This document shows, piece after piece, positions 46,445 to 55,498 of a DNA stretch of 64,000 nt; position 1 is the stretch's first letter, and each line of letters begins with the position of its first letter. The stretch is from NCBI RefSeq assembly GCF_051846915.1, contig NZ_JBPYCR010000004.1, forward strand, positions 54,227 to 118,226, given 5' to 3'. The position numbers and the translations under genes were made by a program. Origin of the DNA: JBPYCR01 sp051846915. Its GTDB lineage: Bacteria; Bacillota; Bacilli; Bacillales; Amphibacillaceae. A model generated the notes under the pieces. That model searched no databases. It was not told where the DNA came from and worked only from the letters and a program-made list of their open reading frames with translations.

Positions 46445-46640
46445 TTAACGGGCTGTAATACCCCCACCTCTATGCGTGAAAAAGTTAATCGTGAAGGTGG
46501 GGGATAAACAGTCCGTAAATCCCTGATTCTGTTCAACTAACATTCAGTGGGGGGAAAGGAAACCCCCACTGAATGAAGTTTCACTTTATGGACAAATAAC
46601 CTTTTCCGATTGCCTCTCATACAGTACCGTATGGGAGGGA
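46445..46640 (+). ncRNA. Highly structured RNA candidate upstream of the AEC transporter
   Basis: Three consecutive helices. First, ACGGGCTGT (46448-46456) pairs with ACAGTCCGT (46508-46516), one G-U pair, and encloses CCCCCACCT (46461-46469) with AGGTGGGGG (46495-46503). Second, CATTCAGTGGGGG (46541-46553) pairs with CCCCCACTGAATG (46563-46575). Third, CCTCTCATAC (46613-46622) pairs with GTATGGGAGG (46629-46638), one G-U pair, and covers the ribosome site of the next gene. No T-run follows, so not a terminator series. Either a leader with gene control or the omega-RNA/right end of a lost IS605-type element. Confidence 0.5.
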
Positions 46641-46650
46641 TTCAAATGGG

Positions 46651-47595
46651 ATGACAGCTGAATTCATGCAAGAAATGCTTGTGCTGTACAGTGTAGCCTT
46701 GGCGGGATTCATATCGCGCAAAAAAGGAGTCTTAAATGAACATGCCGATAACGTATTAACGAAACTTATTTTATATATAACGCTTCCCGCTCTTATTTTG
46801 TATTCGTTGGATATCCCTTTTTCTAGCTCTCATATACAAGAATTGTTCTGGCTGGTTGTGATGTCGATTTATATATTGACTATATCAATCATATTCGCCC
46901 GTTGGCAGCAAAAACGATCGAAGTTACCGGTTCATCAAAGGAAAGTGTATGAAAGTCTAATTATTTTCGGGAATCAAGGGTTTATCGGATATGCGGTTGT
47001 ATTTATTTTGTTTCAGGAAGCAGGCATCGTCTATTTGACCATGTTTAATATTTGTTACTTAATTTTGATTTGGACATACGGCATCTATTTATTTACAACG
47101 AATAAGCAAATGGTTGAGTGGAAACGTATCTTTTTAAACCCGGGGATTATTTCAACCGGACTTGGGCTTGTTTTTCTGTTTTCTCCACTTACATTTCCGG
47201 CGATAGCTGCTGATAGTTTGGATTTGATTGGTAAAATGACGATTCCGTTATCGATGATTGTCATTGGAAGTTTAATGGCAAAAGTTACGTTAAAGGATAT
47301 CCCTTTACTTGTTAAAAACACGTATTTATGGAAGATGACTTTTTTTAGGTTGCTCTTGTTACCACTTTTAATAATTGTTTTTATATTTCTGCCTGTGCCG
47401 ATTCCATTGCTCATGATTGCAGTTATCGTTTCGGGAATGCCCGCAGCACCAACGATATCCCTTTATGCCCAGACATATGGTGGCGATGCATTTTTTGCGG
47501 CTCTTGGTGTATTTTTAACGACATTACTCTGCATATTAACCGTCCCGCTCCTCTATTTTCTCGTGAATGTCATCGCTTCTAATATATCATTATAA
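46651..47595 (+). CDS. AEC (auxin efflux carrier) family transporter
   Basis: 314 residues, ten hydrophobic helices in two repeats of five, with the family pattern LPALILYSL near 48, IFGNQGFIGYAVV near 105 and SGMPAAPTISLYAQTYGGD near 263. Bacterial members move malate, malonate or amino acids; substrate unknown. The GGGAGG 12 bases before the ATG lies in a hairpin. Confidence 0.92.
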   Translation: MTAEFMQEMLVLYSVALAGFISRKKGVLNEHADNVLTKLILYITLPALILYSLDIPFSSSHIQELFWLVVMSIYILTISIIFARWQQKRSKLPVHQRKVYESLIIFGNQGFIGYAVVFILFQEAGIVYLTMFNICYLILIWTYGIYLFTTNKQMVEWKRIFLNPGIISTGLGLVFLFSPLTFPAIAADSLDLIGKMTIPLSMIVIGSLMAKVTLKDIPLLVKNTYLWKMTFFRLLLLPLLIIVFIFLPVPIPLLMIAVIVSGMPAAPTISLYAQTYGGDAFFAALGVFLTTLLCILTVPLLYFLVNVIASNISL

Positions 47596-47649
47596 ATTTC
47601 TTCCATTACGGTCATAATAATAGAAACAGATTGGAAGAAAGGTGAAAAC

Positions 47650-47898
47650 ATGGAAATCAATCAGGCATACCAACCGGGCGAAGTCGTATATGTGATTATT
47701 CGTAACCCTCATGCACAAAATGTTGCTAATGTGCAGGAGGCGGCAATTGTGGCGAGTCCGGATGATTCGTCGCAATTGGCGCTGTTTTTGTATGAAACGT
47801 ATTACCCGCTAACGGATGAATTTGCTATTTATAGAACGCTAGAAGAAGCGGAACAGGCGTATGAAAATGTATTTGGGATCGATGACTTTTATGGTTAA
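47650..47898 (+). CDS. splA: SplA, regulator of spore photoproduct lyase
   Basis: 82 residues. The core YQPGEVVYVIIRNPHAQNVANVQEAAIV is the SplA domain, which resembles TRAP and probably binds RNA. RBS GAAAGGTG. The last eight bases overlap splB, the arrangement known from B. subtilis where SplA restrains the splAB transcript. Confidence 0.93.
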   Translation: MEINQAYQPGEVVYVIIRNPHAQNVANVQEAAIVASPDDSSQLALFLYETYYPLTDEFAIYRTLEEAEQAYENVFGIDDFYG

Positions 47899-48919
47899 AC
47901 CATTTGTACCCCAACTCATTTATGTCGAGCCGAAAGCAATGGAATACGATCTAGGTAAAACACTAATTGATAAATTTAGCAAGATGGGAATTGAAATACG
48001 GGAAACGACATCTCATAATCAGATTCGTAATTTGCCTGGAGACAATCACTTCCAGCGGTACCGGATCGCAAAATCGACACTTGTTGTCGGCATACGAAAA
48101 ACATTGAAATTCGATACGTCGAAACCATCGGCTGAATATGCAATCCCGCTGGCAACCGGTTGTATGGGTCATTGCCATTACTGTTATTTACAGACGACGA
48201 TGGGCAGTAAACCGTATATTCGTACATACGTCAATGTGGACGAAATTTTTGAGCAAGCAGAAAGTTATATGAAGGAACGAGCACCGGAAATTACACGTTT
48301 TGAAGCGTCTTGTACCTCGGATATTGTTGGTGTAGATCATTTAACACATACTTTAAAGCGGACGATCGAATTCTTCGGTCGTTCGGAGCACGGGAAGCTT
48401 CGTTTTGTAACAAAATTTGCACACGTTGATCATCTGCTTGATGCCGATCATCAAGGTCAGACTCGTTTTCGGTTTAGTATAAATGACGATTATGTGATTA
48501 AGTATTTTGAGCCGGGTACTTCCCGACTTCATGAACGAATTGAAGCAGCTGTAAAAGTGGCGGAAGCAGGATATCCGCTCGGGTTTATTGTGGCACCGAT
48601 TTATTTACATGAAGGATGGGAAGACGGTTACCACGAAATGTTTGAAAAACTAGAAGCGATGCTACCGGGATTTGCAAAAAAAGGATTGACCTTTGAAATG
48701 ATCCAACACCGATTTACCAAACCGGCAAAACGTGTCATCCAAGAAAATTACCCGATGACCAAACTAGAACTCGATGAGGCAAAACGCAAATGGAAGTGGG
48801 GTAGATACGGGATTGGCAAATACGTATACCAAAATGAAGAACAAGAAGATATTAAAAAAACGCTCGGCAGTTATATAGATAAGTACTTCCCTGAAGCGAA
48901 GATAGAATATTTTACTTGA
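47891..48919 (+). CDS. splB: Spore photoproduct lyase
   Basis: 342 residues from ATG 47891, which matches the B. subtilis protein length; upstream in-frame ATGs at 47882 and 47861 are less likely. Radical SAM enzyme that repairs the UV-induced spore photoproduct (thymine dimer) at germination. Cluster motif CMGHCHYC (about 90-98), conserved FEASCTSDIVG and C-terminal KRKWKWGRYGIGKYVYQ are present. It shows the organism makes endospores. Confidence 0.97.
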   Translation: MVKPFVPQLIYVEPKAMEYDLGKTLIDKFSKMGIEIRETTSHNQIRNLPGDNHFQRYRIAKSTLVVGIRKTLKFDTSKPSAEYAIPLATGCMGHCHYCYLQTTMGSKPYIRTYVNVDEIFEQAESYMKERAPEITRFEASCTSDIVGVDHLTHTLKRTIEFFGRSEHGKLRFVTKFAHVDHLLDADHQGQTRFRFSINDDYVIKYFEPGTSRLHERIEAAVKVAEAGYPLGFIVAPIYLHEGWEDGYHEMFEKLEAMLPGFAKKGLTFEMIQHRFTKPAKRVIQENYPMTKLELDEAKRKWKWGRYGIGKYVYQNEEQEDIKKTLGSYIDKYFPEAKIEYFT

Positions 48920-48967
48920 TCTGGTACATTAAAGTGGTATTTCAGTCATGCTTGGATGCCACGTGAC

Positions 48968-49380
48968 TGAAATGGGTGAAGAGCTGTTGTTTGGGTAACG
49001 CTGGAGTCTGCAGCGTGCCTGAAACGGTTCTAAATTGGTGGATTGAGTCACGCGGAGAGCTGCTACGTTCCCTAAATGTGTGAAAAGTGTTTATTTGGGT
49101 AACGGTGGAAGCTACTGCGTTCCTGAAAAGTGTAAAATAGCTGTATTAGGTCACGCAGGAGTACGCCTCCTTTCTGAAATGGTTGAAGATTGGTAGTTTC
49201 GGTAAAGCGGGGGTACGCCTCCTTCCTTAAAATGATGAAAATTAGTTGTTACGGTAACGATGGGAGCTTCCGCGTGCCTGAAGAGTATTAAAAGCAGGCG
49301 TTTGGGTCACGCAGGAAACTCCTCCGTTCCCGAAAATGATGGAAAGTGGTTATAAGGATCACAGTGGAATCCGTTGTACC
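48968..49380 (+). repeat. Tandem array of eight degenerate about 52-bp repeats, each with a hairpin
   Basis: Units begin near 48968, 49020, 49073, 49124, 49175, 49227, 49279 and 49331, lengths 50-53 bp. Each follows TGAAA, then a G/T/A-rich stretch, then GGT(A/C)ACGC..GGAG..CTNCTGCGTTCC; the last part is a self-complementary AACGC...GCGTT arm pair. Unit-to-unit identity is only moderate, so it is an old array. No ORF crosses it. It fills the gap between convergent splB and the NERD gene. Confidence 0.8.
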
Positions 49381-49418
49381 CTTTTCAAACGGTAATTTTA
49401 TTCGATTTAAATCTATTG

Positions 49419-50357
49419 TCAATTCATCAAATGATCAAAAGTATAATGTGTATATCTTCCATTACGAATGACATTCAAATTATCCATGAGGACTTTTCTG
49501 ATTATCTTTTTGGAATCAATTACGCTGCACCATTCAAGAATTGCGCTTGTTGTTATTTTTTTATTAGGAAAGAGAAGATTGAATTCCTTCACACTTCGTA
49601 AAATAGACAAATCCACACTTTCTTCGTACTCACATCTTTTACATTTTAATGTTAATTTGCTGAATGGAGATAAGAATCCAGAACAGGATGTGCAGATTAT
49701 GCCTTTCTGTAATTCATTATAGTTATAATTGGGTAGCCGTTCATAAGTGGATTTATTCACATGTTTGTCCACTAGCAGTTTAGCCAATTTCGTATGTTGT
49801 AAGGTTAATTTGGATGGATTTGTGTTTAGTTTTTTCATGAAGCGATGAAGCTGGGTTGGAAAAACAAGGGGTAAATGGAGAGGAGTTTTATAAAGCATGA
49901 ATGCTTGGTTAGTAAAGACAATATAGGATTCTAAAGTGTAATGACAACCCAAATCCTGAAGTAACTGTCGGAACAAAAATTCACTTCGTTTTAGTTGTAG
50001 TAGTGGGTTTCTGATTTCTTTCTCTGTTGAAACTACAAACCAATTATTATTTTTAATATAAAAATCACCCTCATAATGCTTCACTTCAATTAAAAAGATC
50101 GTTTGCTGGTAGATAAGCAGACAATCCACTTGAAACTCCGTTTGATTACTTTCGAGTAATAAATCATATAGCATTATACAATCCGTAGCAAGTTCTTTGT
50201 TTGCCAAGTTATAAAATACTCGTTCACCTTCATACCCCTTATTTAGATTACGGTAATTTTGCATGGTGCTTTCAGGTAATTTCATACGGTGCTGCAAAGA
50301 GTTCAAAACCTGTAAATCAAAGGGTTTTTGGGGTTTATAATGTGTTGTTAAAGTCAT
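49419..50357 (-). CDS. NERD-domain protein with C-terminal zinc-finger-like cluster
   Basis: 312 residues; RBS AGGAGG. The NERD (nuclease-related) domain occupies about 40-160: KGYEGERVFYNL, TEFQVDCLLI and IFLIEVKHYEGDF give the E..D..ExK residues of a PD-(D/E)XK-like nuclease. Residues 235-262 have ICTSCSGFLSP... LKCKRCEYEES, two CxxC pairs likely binding zinc. Common in Bacillaceae, function undefined, possibly DNA processing. It lies next to topB but on the opposite strand. Confidence 0.88.
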   Translation of the reverse strand: MTLTTHYKPQKPFDLQVLNSLQHRMKLPESTMQNYRNLNKGYEGERVFYNLANKELATDCIMLYDLLLESNQTEFQVDCLLIYQQTIFLIEVKHYEGDFYIKNNNWFVVSTEKEIRNPLLQLKRSEFLFRQLLQDLGCHYTLESYIVFTNQAFMLYKTPLHLPLVFPTQLHRFMKKLNTNPSKLTLQHTKLAKLLVDKHVNKSTYERLPNYNYNELQKGIICTSCSGFLSPFSKLTLKCKRCEYEESVDLSILRSVKEFNLLFPNKKITTSAILEWCSVIDSKKIIRKVLMDNLNVIRNGRYTHYTFDHLMN

Positions 50358-50621
50358 TAAATTCCTCCTGCAATTTTTAGAAATGATATTTTATAACATT
50401 CATTTTATTACAAAATTCAAATAAAACAAGGGTTTCCCCCTGAACTGACTTCATCATTATTTATCTGTTAGTATCCGTAATATTGTTTACCTTTTCATGA
50501 ACCACTCCATAATCGGTACAAAGAAAGTACCGTATAGAAATGTTTCATTTCCCATCATTTATGATAAAGTAGTATTTGGAAATGATCTTTTATATTTGAG
50601 TTTAGAAAGGGTTTTTAACAT

Positions 50622-52796
50622 ATGATTAAAACCGTTGTTCTCGCTGAAAAGCCTTCTGTTGGACGTGATCTTGCCGCTGTCTTGAATTGTAATAAAAAAG
50701 GCAATGGATTTATGGAAGGCTCTAAATATATTGTTACCTGGGCACTTGGTCATCTGGTTACATTGGCTGATCCCGAAAAGTACGATGCAAAATACAAAAC
50801 TTGGCGTTTGGATGATTTACCAATGCTGCCAAAGTCTCTCGAGCTGGTCGTTATCAAAAAAACCGGTAAGCAGTATAGCACTGTAAAACACCAATTAAAT
50901 CGAAAAGACGTAAAAGATATTGTTATCGCCACTGATGCGGGACGTGAAGGGGAACTTGTAGCTCGTTGGATTATCGAAAAAGCACGTGTAAAAAAGCCAG
51001 TCAAGCGTCTATGGATATCATCCGTTACCGATAAAGCGATTCGTGAAGGGTTTCGTAATCTTCAACCGGGGAAAAAGTATGAACCGCTGTATGATTCCGC
51101 CGTTGCCCGTTCGGAAGCAGATTGGTATGTTGGACTAAATGCGACAAGGGCACTCACGACAAAATTTAATGCCCAACTTTCTAGTGGAAGAGTACAGACC
51201 CCTACTCTTGAAATGATTGCTGCTCGCGAAAAGGAAATAAAAACATTTAAGCCACAGATGTTTTACGGATTGGAGGCAAAAGCTAAAACGGGCTTTACTC
51301 TCATTTGGAAGGATGCAAAAAATAATACCCGCATGTTTTCCAAAGAAAAGGCGGCGACACTTTTACGTCAATTGAAAAGTAAACAAGCAACAATTATTAA
51401 TGTTGATAACGTTCAAAAAAAAAGCTTTGCACCACAACTATATGACCTGACTGAACTCCAGCGAGATGCAAACCGTATCTTTGGTTTCTCAGGTAAACAA
51501 ACGTTATCACTCATGCAAAAGTTATATGAGCGACATAAAGTACTTACCTACCCACGTACCGATTCCCGTGTGATTTCATCCGACATCGTCCCGACATTGA
51601 AAGATCGTCTGGAAGCGTGCGGTGTGGACCAATACGCACGCATAGCTAGAAAGCTGGTGAAAAAGGAATGGAAGCTGCCAAAATCTGTTGTCAACGATGC
51701 ACAAGTTTCCGACCACCATGCAATTATCCCCACTGAAGAGCACGTTATCTTGGAAGATTTAGCAGGGAATGAACGAAAAATTTACGATCTCGTAGTGAAG
51801 CGATTTTTAGCCGTGCTTTCCGATGCGCATGAGTATGAACAGACGACCATAACAGCAAAAATCGGTTCTGAGCATTTTACTGCAAAAGGAAAAAGGATCA
51901 CCAAACAAGGCTGGAAAGAGATTTATCAACGATCAGATTTAGAGGAAGAAGCAGACGAGAAAGAGCAAACATTGCCAAAGCTTCATAATGGAGCTGTACT
52001 TTCCGACCTCCACCTTACAATGACAACTGGTGAAACAAAACCGCCGGAACGATTTACAGAAGGAGCACTTTTGAAGGCGATGGAAAATCCAGTGCGTTAT
52101 ATGAGGGAAGATGAAAAACACCTGGCAAGCACGATGAACAAAACAGGCGGGCTTGGTACGGTAGCAACCCGTGCGGATATTATTGAAAAATTGTTCAATG
52201 GCGCTTACATGGAAATGAAAGGGAAGCATATTTTTCTAACTTCAAAAGGCCGACAGCTGCTGGAACTTGTACCGGAAGAGTTGCGTTCTCCGGCATTAAC
52301 GGCCGAATGGGAACAAAAACTAAGCCAGATTGAAAAAGGGCATTTGAAAAAAGAGCAATTTATAACGGAAATGAAACAATATACGAAAGAAATCGTTCGT
52401 GAAATCAAGAATACTGAGGAAAAATTTAAGCATGATAATCTTACCGGAAGCAAGTGTCCGGATTGCGGCAAATTGATGCTTGAAATAAAAAACAAACACG
52501 GAAAGATGCTCGTTTGTCAAGATCGAGCTTGCGGGCACAAGAAAAATGTAGCAAAAACAACAAATGCACGTTGCCCGAACTGTCATAAACGATTGGAACT
52601 GCGGGGTGAAGGGGACGGCCAAATGTTTACGTGTAAATGCGGCCACAGGGAAAAATTATCTACCTTTAATGAGCGAAGAAAAAAAGAGAAAAAACATAAC
52701 GTATCGAAGCGCGAAGTGAATCAATATTTGAAAAAACAAGATGACGGATTTAAAAATAATGCTTTGGCAGATGCTTTGGCAAAATTGAAGAAATAA
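50622..52796 (+). CDS. topB: DNA topoisomerase III
   Basis: 724 residues. Type IA topoisomerase: Toprim domain with AEKPSVGRDLA and ATDAGREGELVARW, active-site Tyr in LTYPRTDSRVIS (about 309), the SSGRVQTPTLEM motif, and two C-terminal zinc ribbons (CPDCGKLML..CQDRACGHK and CPNCHKRLE..CKCGH). Relaxes and decatenates DNA. RBS GAAAGGG. Single gene. Confidence 0.97.
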   Translation: MIKTVVLAEKPSVGRDLAAVLNCNKKGNGFMEGSKYIVTWALGHLVTLADPEKYDAKYKTWRLDDLPMLPKSLELVVIKKTGKQYSTVKHQLNRKDVKDIVIATDAGREGELVARWIIEKARVKKPVKRLWISSVTDKAIREGFRNLQPGKKYEPLYDSAVARSEADWYVGLNATRALTTKFNAQLSSGRVQTPTLEMIAAREKEIKTFKPQMFYGLEAKAKTGFTLIWKDAKNNTRMFSKEKAATLLRQLKSKQATIINVDNVQKKSFAPQLYDLTELQRDANRIFGFSGKQTLSLMQKLYERHKVLTYPRTDSRVISSDIVPTLKDRLEACGVDQYARIARKLVKKEWKLPKSVVNDAQVSDHHAIIPTEEHVILEDLAGNERKIYDLVVKRFLAVLSDAHEYEQTTITAKIGSEHFTAKGKRITKQGWKEIYQRSDLEEEADEKEQTLPKLHNGAVLSDLHLTMTTGETKPPERFTEGALLKAMENPVRYMREDEKHLASTMNKTGGLGTVATRADIIEKLFNGAYMEMKGKHIFLTSKGRQLLELVPEELRSPALTAEWEQKLSQIEKGHLKKEQFITEMKQYTKEIVREIKNTEEKFKHDNLTGSKCPDCGKLMLEIKNKHGKMLVCQDRACGHKKNVAKTTNARCPNCHKRLELRGEGDGQMFTCKCGHREKLSTFNERRKKEKKHNVSKREVNQYLKKQDDGFKNNALADALAKLKK

Positions 52797-52971
52797 ATTT
52801 ATACTTGTTATTTTACGCATAGACGCATGAAGTCGTTGAGAGAAATAAATCCACCTGAAAAAGAATGTTCACAAATTTTTAATATTAATTTGTTTACTTG
52901 TATAAAGGATGTCATGTATCATTAATAATAGAACAGTTAAATTTCTACCTGTATGAAGGAGGTTACTATAG

Positions 52972-53211
52972 ATGGCTTTTGTAATATTGGAACCATGTAG
53001 TGCAGAAAAATCTGCTGAATGTGTTAGTGTTTGTCCGGTCGACTGTATCGAGGAAGGCGAAGATCAGTTTTATATTGATCCGGATATTTGTATCGATTGT
53101 GGTGCTTGTGTTGCTGTTTGTCCAGTCGATGCAATTGTGGAAGAATACGATTTAACTCCGGAAAATGAAAAGTACTTGGAAAAAGCAGAGGAGTTTTTTG
53201 CGAATAAATAA
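52972..53211 (+). CDS. fer: 4Fe-4S ferredoxin
   Basis: 79 residues, acidic. Cys pattern C-x7-C-x3-C-x3-C in the first half and CIDCGACVAVCPVD in the second. The compact CxxCxxCxxxCP set holds one 4Fe-4S cluster, the first half being degenerate, as in bacillar Fer. Low-potential electron carrier. RBS GAAGGAGG. Confidence 0.93.
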   Translation: MAFVILEPCSAEKSAECVSVCPVDCIEEGEDQFYIDPDICIDCGACVAVCPVDAIVEEYDLTPENEKYLEKAEEFFANK

Positions 53212-53268
53212 CCAATTTATGTTTGTTCGCTAGTACCAAAATTACATGATAGTGAGTGACCTATAGAT

Positions 53269-53317
53269 AAAATCCCCGTTGTATGCCGTGATGCGGTGTG
53301 CGTTGACGGGGATTTTA
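53269..53317 (+). terminator. Terminator after ferredoxin
   Basis: AAAATCCCCGT (53269-53279) pairs with ACGGGGATTTT (53306-53316) over a 26-nt loop. Could also end the small minus-strand gene at 53526. Confidence 0.8.
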
Positions 53318-53319
53318 AT

Positions 53320-53367
53320 ATGTTATTGGATCTGTTCATATGTATGTTATTGGATCTGTTCATATGG
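53320..53367 (+). repeat. 24-bp tandem duplication
   Basis: ATGTTATTGGATCTGTTCAT plus ATGT (53320-53343) is repeated immediately (53344-53367) with one base different in the last position. A recent slippage or duplication in non-coding DNA. Confidence 0.85.
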
Positions 53368-53525
53368 ATGGATAATAGCTGTAAAAGTTTTTGTGATACA
53401 AAGGTAAATAACTTTACTACAGGCTGATGGAACACTCGTGGATGGCAATTTTCCGTTTATTTTCTCGAGCATATCTTTCCGCATATCAGCTAAGGGTTAA
53501 ATCAGATAAAAAACAAAGAAAACAA

Positions 53526-53675
53526 CTAGCTTTTATCTGTATCCTTTTCTTCTGCTTTTGCTGCGATTTTACTTATAATCCAACGCTCTGCTGTCCCATC
53601 TTCAATATCATATACTTTATCTTTCCGGAGCAAATCTCCATGATACATCGTTTGTACATTCATTTTTACTTTCAA
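53526..53675 (-). CDS. Small hypothetical protein (49 residues)
   Basis: Starts with TTG 53675 (or ATG 53663) behind AAAGAGGTGA at a good distance. Sequence includes VQTMYHGDLLRKDKVYDIED and ERWIISKIAAKAEEK; it resembles short proteins of bacilli and phages with a YqbF-like fold (tentative). The overlapping plus-strand frame of 88 codons lacks a ribosome site and protein-like composition, so the minus reading is preferred. Confidence 0.5.
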   Translation of the reverse strand: MKVKMNVQTMYHGDLLRKDKVYDIEDGTAERWIISKIAAKAEEKDTDKS

Positions 53676-53865
53676 TTTCTTTCACCTCTTTAATGATTCG
53701 TTATAACATAGTATACATTATTTTAGCTGGTCGAATTAAATCTTACAGCGCATTATTTCATATACATCTCATTGCTTAACCCCTGTATTTCTTGGACACA
53801 TTCTCATGAAGTCGATAAAATGATTAAGAGAGGTTTTAATATTGCGAACTATTAACGGGGGATGA

Positions 53866-54648
53866 ATGAAAATGGTTATTGATATGAAAAATGTTTCTTG
53901 GAAAAGAACAGGAAAAACGATTCTAACTGATATTAACTGGCAAGTCGAAAAAGGACAACATTGGGCGGTGCTTGGATTAAATGGTTCGGGGAAAACGTCA
54001 CTGCTTAATATGGTAAATGGGTATATTTGGCCTACAACTGGCACCGTTTCTGTATTAGGGGAACGCTTTGGGAAAACAGATATTCGTGAACTGCGTAAAT
54101 CGATTGGTTGGGTAAGTTCGTCGATGCAGGAAAGAATAAATGGGCGACATGTTGTAGAGGATATCATAGTCAGCGGTAAATTTGCATCGGTTGGATTGGA
54201 TCATTTGGAACCGGTTAAAAATGATTACGAGCGAGTTTACCAGTTGATGGAACAGTTAGGCTGCAAGCATTTATATAATCAAACGTATGACAAATGCTCC
54301 AATGGAGAAAAGCAAAAAGTATTAATTGCACGTGGACTCATGCCTGCACCGAAACTATTGATTTTGGACGAGCCAACGAGTGGATTGGACTTTATTGCAC
54401 GTGAAGAGTTAATGAATTCCCTTCAGGAGTTGGCAGAAACAAATGATGCCCCAACGATTATTTTTGTAACGCATCATATTGAAGAAGTGCTACCGTTTTT
54501 TTCTCATACGTTATTAGTGAAGCGGGGAACTGTTTTTGACCAGGGACAAAGGAAAGAAACCTTGACTGGGGACAATCTCAGTGCCTTTTTTGAGAAATCG
54601 ATCCACGTGGAATGGCATAAAAATCGAGCATGGATGAATTTAGTTTGA
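53866..54648 (+). CDS. Orphan ABC transporter ATP-binding protein, YlmA-like
   Basis: 260 residues. Walker A GLNGSGKTSLLN, signature CSNGEKQKVLIARGL (SNGE variant), Walker B LLILDEPTSGLDF, H-loop FVTHHIEEV. The sequence style (IGWVSSSMQERINGRHVVEDII) resembles YlmA/ModF-type ATPases. No permease gene is adjacent, so the partner is elsewhere or the protein acts alone. A second in-frame ATG at 53872 fits the ribosome site equally well. Confidence 0.88.
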   Translation: MKMVIDMKNVSWKRTGKTILTDINWQVEKGQHWAVLGLNGSGKTSLLNMVNGYIWPTTGTVSVLGERFGKTDIRELRKSIGWVSSSMQERINGRHVVEDIIVSGKFASVGLDHLEPVKNDYERVYQLMEQLGCKHLYNQTYDKCSNGEKQKVLIARGLMPAPKLLILDEPTSGLDFIAREELMNSLQELAETNDAPTIIFVTHHIEEVLPFFSHTLLVKRGTVFDQGQRKETLTGDNLSAFFEKSIHVEWHKNRAWMNLV

Positions 54649-54828
54649 CGCAATCAGCTTTGCATAAAAGTGTTTATAAGTGATTCATGGGATCATGAAT
54701 TCTTCTTGAATAAAATTTAACCGGTTTAGAACGAATACCTAATATTAATCAACATAGTGTCATCGATTGTGACAACATTGTTAAATGGATGGCAGGTTTT
54801 CCACCTTTTTCAGTCTATTCATTGGAAA

Positions 54829-54843
54829 TGATAATCGTTATCA
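54829..54843 (+). promoter_or_regulatory. Fur box
   Basis: TGATAATCGTTATCA is a perfect 7-1-7 inverted repeat identical in layout to the Bacillus Fur operator core. It lies 41 bp upstream of the flavodoxin start, so the flavodoxin should be made under iron limitation. Confidence 0.88.
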
Positions 54844-54883
54844 ATTATACTTGATATAGATATTCCAATGGAGGCGATTGGAA

Positions 54884-55357
54884 ATGGGTAAAATATTAAT
54901 AATTTTTGCGAGTTCAACCGGAAATACGGAATTAATGGCAGAAGCGATTGCTGATTATTTGCACAGTTATCATCATGAGGTGGATTTAAAAACCTTTGAT
55001 TTTGATGTGATTGACATGGAAGATATAGAGCATTATGATGCGATACTTGTTGGAACGTACACGTGGGACGATGGGGAGCTACCGTACGAAGTCGAAGATT
55101 TTTACGATGATTTGGAAGACGCCAATCTTGCCGGAAAAGTTTTTGGTGTGTTTGGCTCTGCCGATTCTTTCTACGATACGTATGGTGGCGCGATAGATTT
55201 AGTAGCAGATCGTGCGAAAAAATTGCATGCCACTGTTGTACCGGAACGTTTAAAAGTAGATCTGGATCCGAATGAAGCGGACATTATGCGATGCCAAGCA
55301 TTTGCTGATATGGTTTGTACGTTGATCGAATCAAAATTGGAGGAAAAAGGGGCCTGA
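54884..55357 (+). CDS. Flavodoxin
   Basis: 157 residues from ATG 54884, chosen because AATGGAGG lies 10 bases before; an in-frame TTG at 54878 is too close. FMN phosphate loop SSTGNTELMAEAI (about 10-22), VGTYTWDDGELP near 60 and FGVFGSADSFYDTYGGA near 90 form the FMN site. Under the Fur box it is probably the iron-sparing replacement for the ferredoxin encoded 1.7 kb upstream. Confidence 0.95.
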   Translation: MGKILIIFASSTGNTELMAEAIADYLHSYHHEVDLKTFDFDVIDMEDIEHYDAILVGTYTWDDGELPYEVEDFYDDLEDANLAGKVFGVFGSADSFYDTYGGAIDLVADRAKKLHATVVPERLKVDLDPNEADIMRCQAFADMVCTLIESKLEEKGA

Positions 55358-55418
55358 GCATTTTCTTTGTATGGATTAAGAAACGCTCAGTTTTAAGAAG
55401 AAATAGAAACGATGATAA

Positions 55419-55463
55419 ATGCAACGAACCGGAGGACTATTTCTTTCGGTTCGTTGCATTTTG
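55419..55463 (+). terminator. Terminator between flavodoxin and the convergent prepilin
   Basis: ATGCAACGAACCG (55419-55431) pairs perfectly with CGGTTCGTTGCAT (55447-55459), followed by TTTTG. A 13-bp stem. Confidence 0.9.
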
Positions 55464-55498
55464 AAAAGAACACAGTCTATTCCATACCCCGGTATATA

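Noticed and set aside
48968..49380. CRISPR-like regular spacing
   Set aside because: The units are degenerate along their whole length, there are no constant repeats alternating with unique spacers, and no cas genes are in the window.
53427..53693. Plus-strand frame of 88 codons
   Set aside because: No ribosome site, unusual composition (many Phe/Cys/Ile), and it overlaps a better minus-strand small gene.
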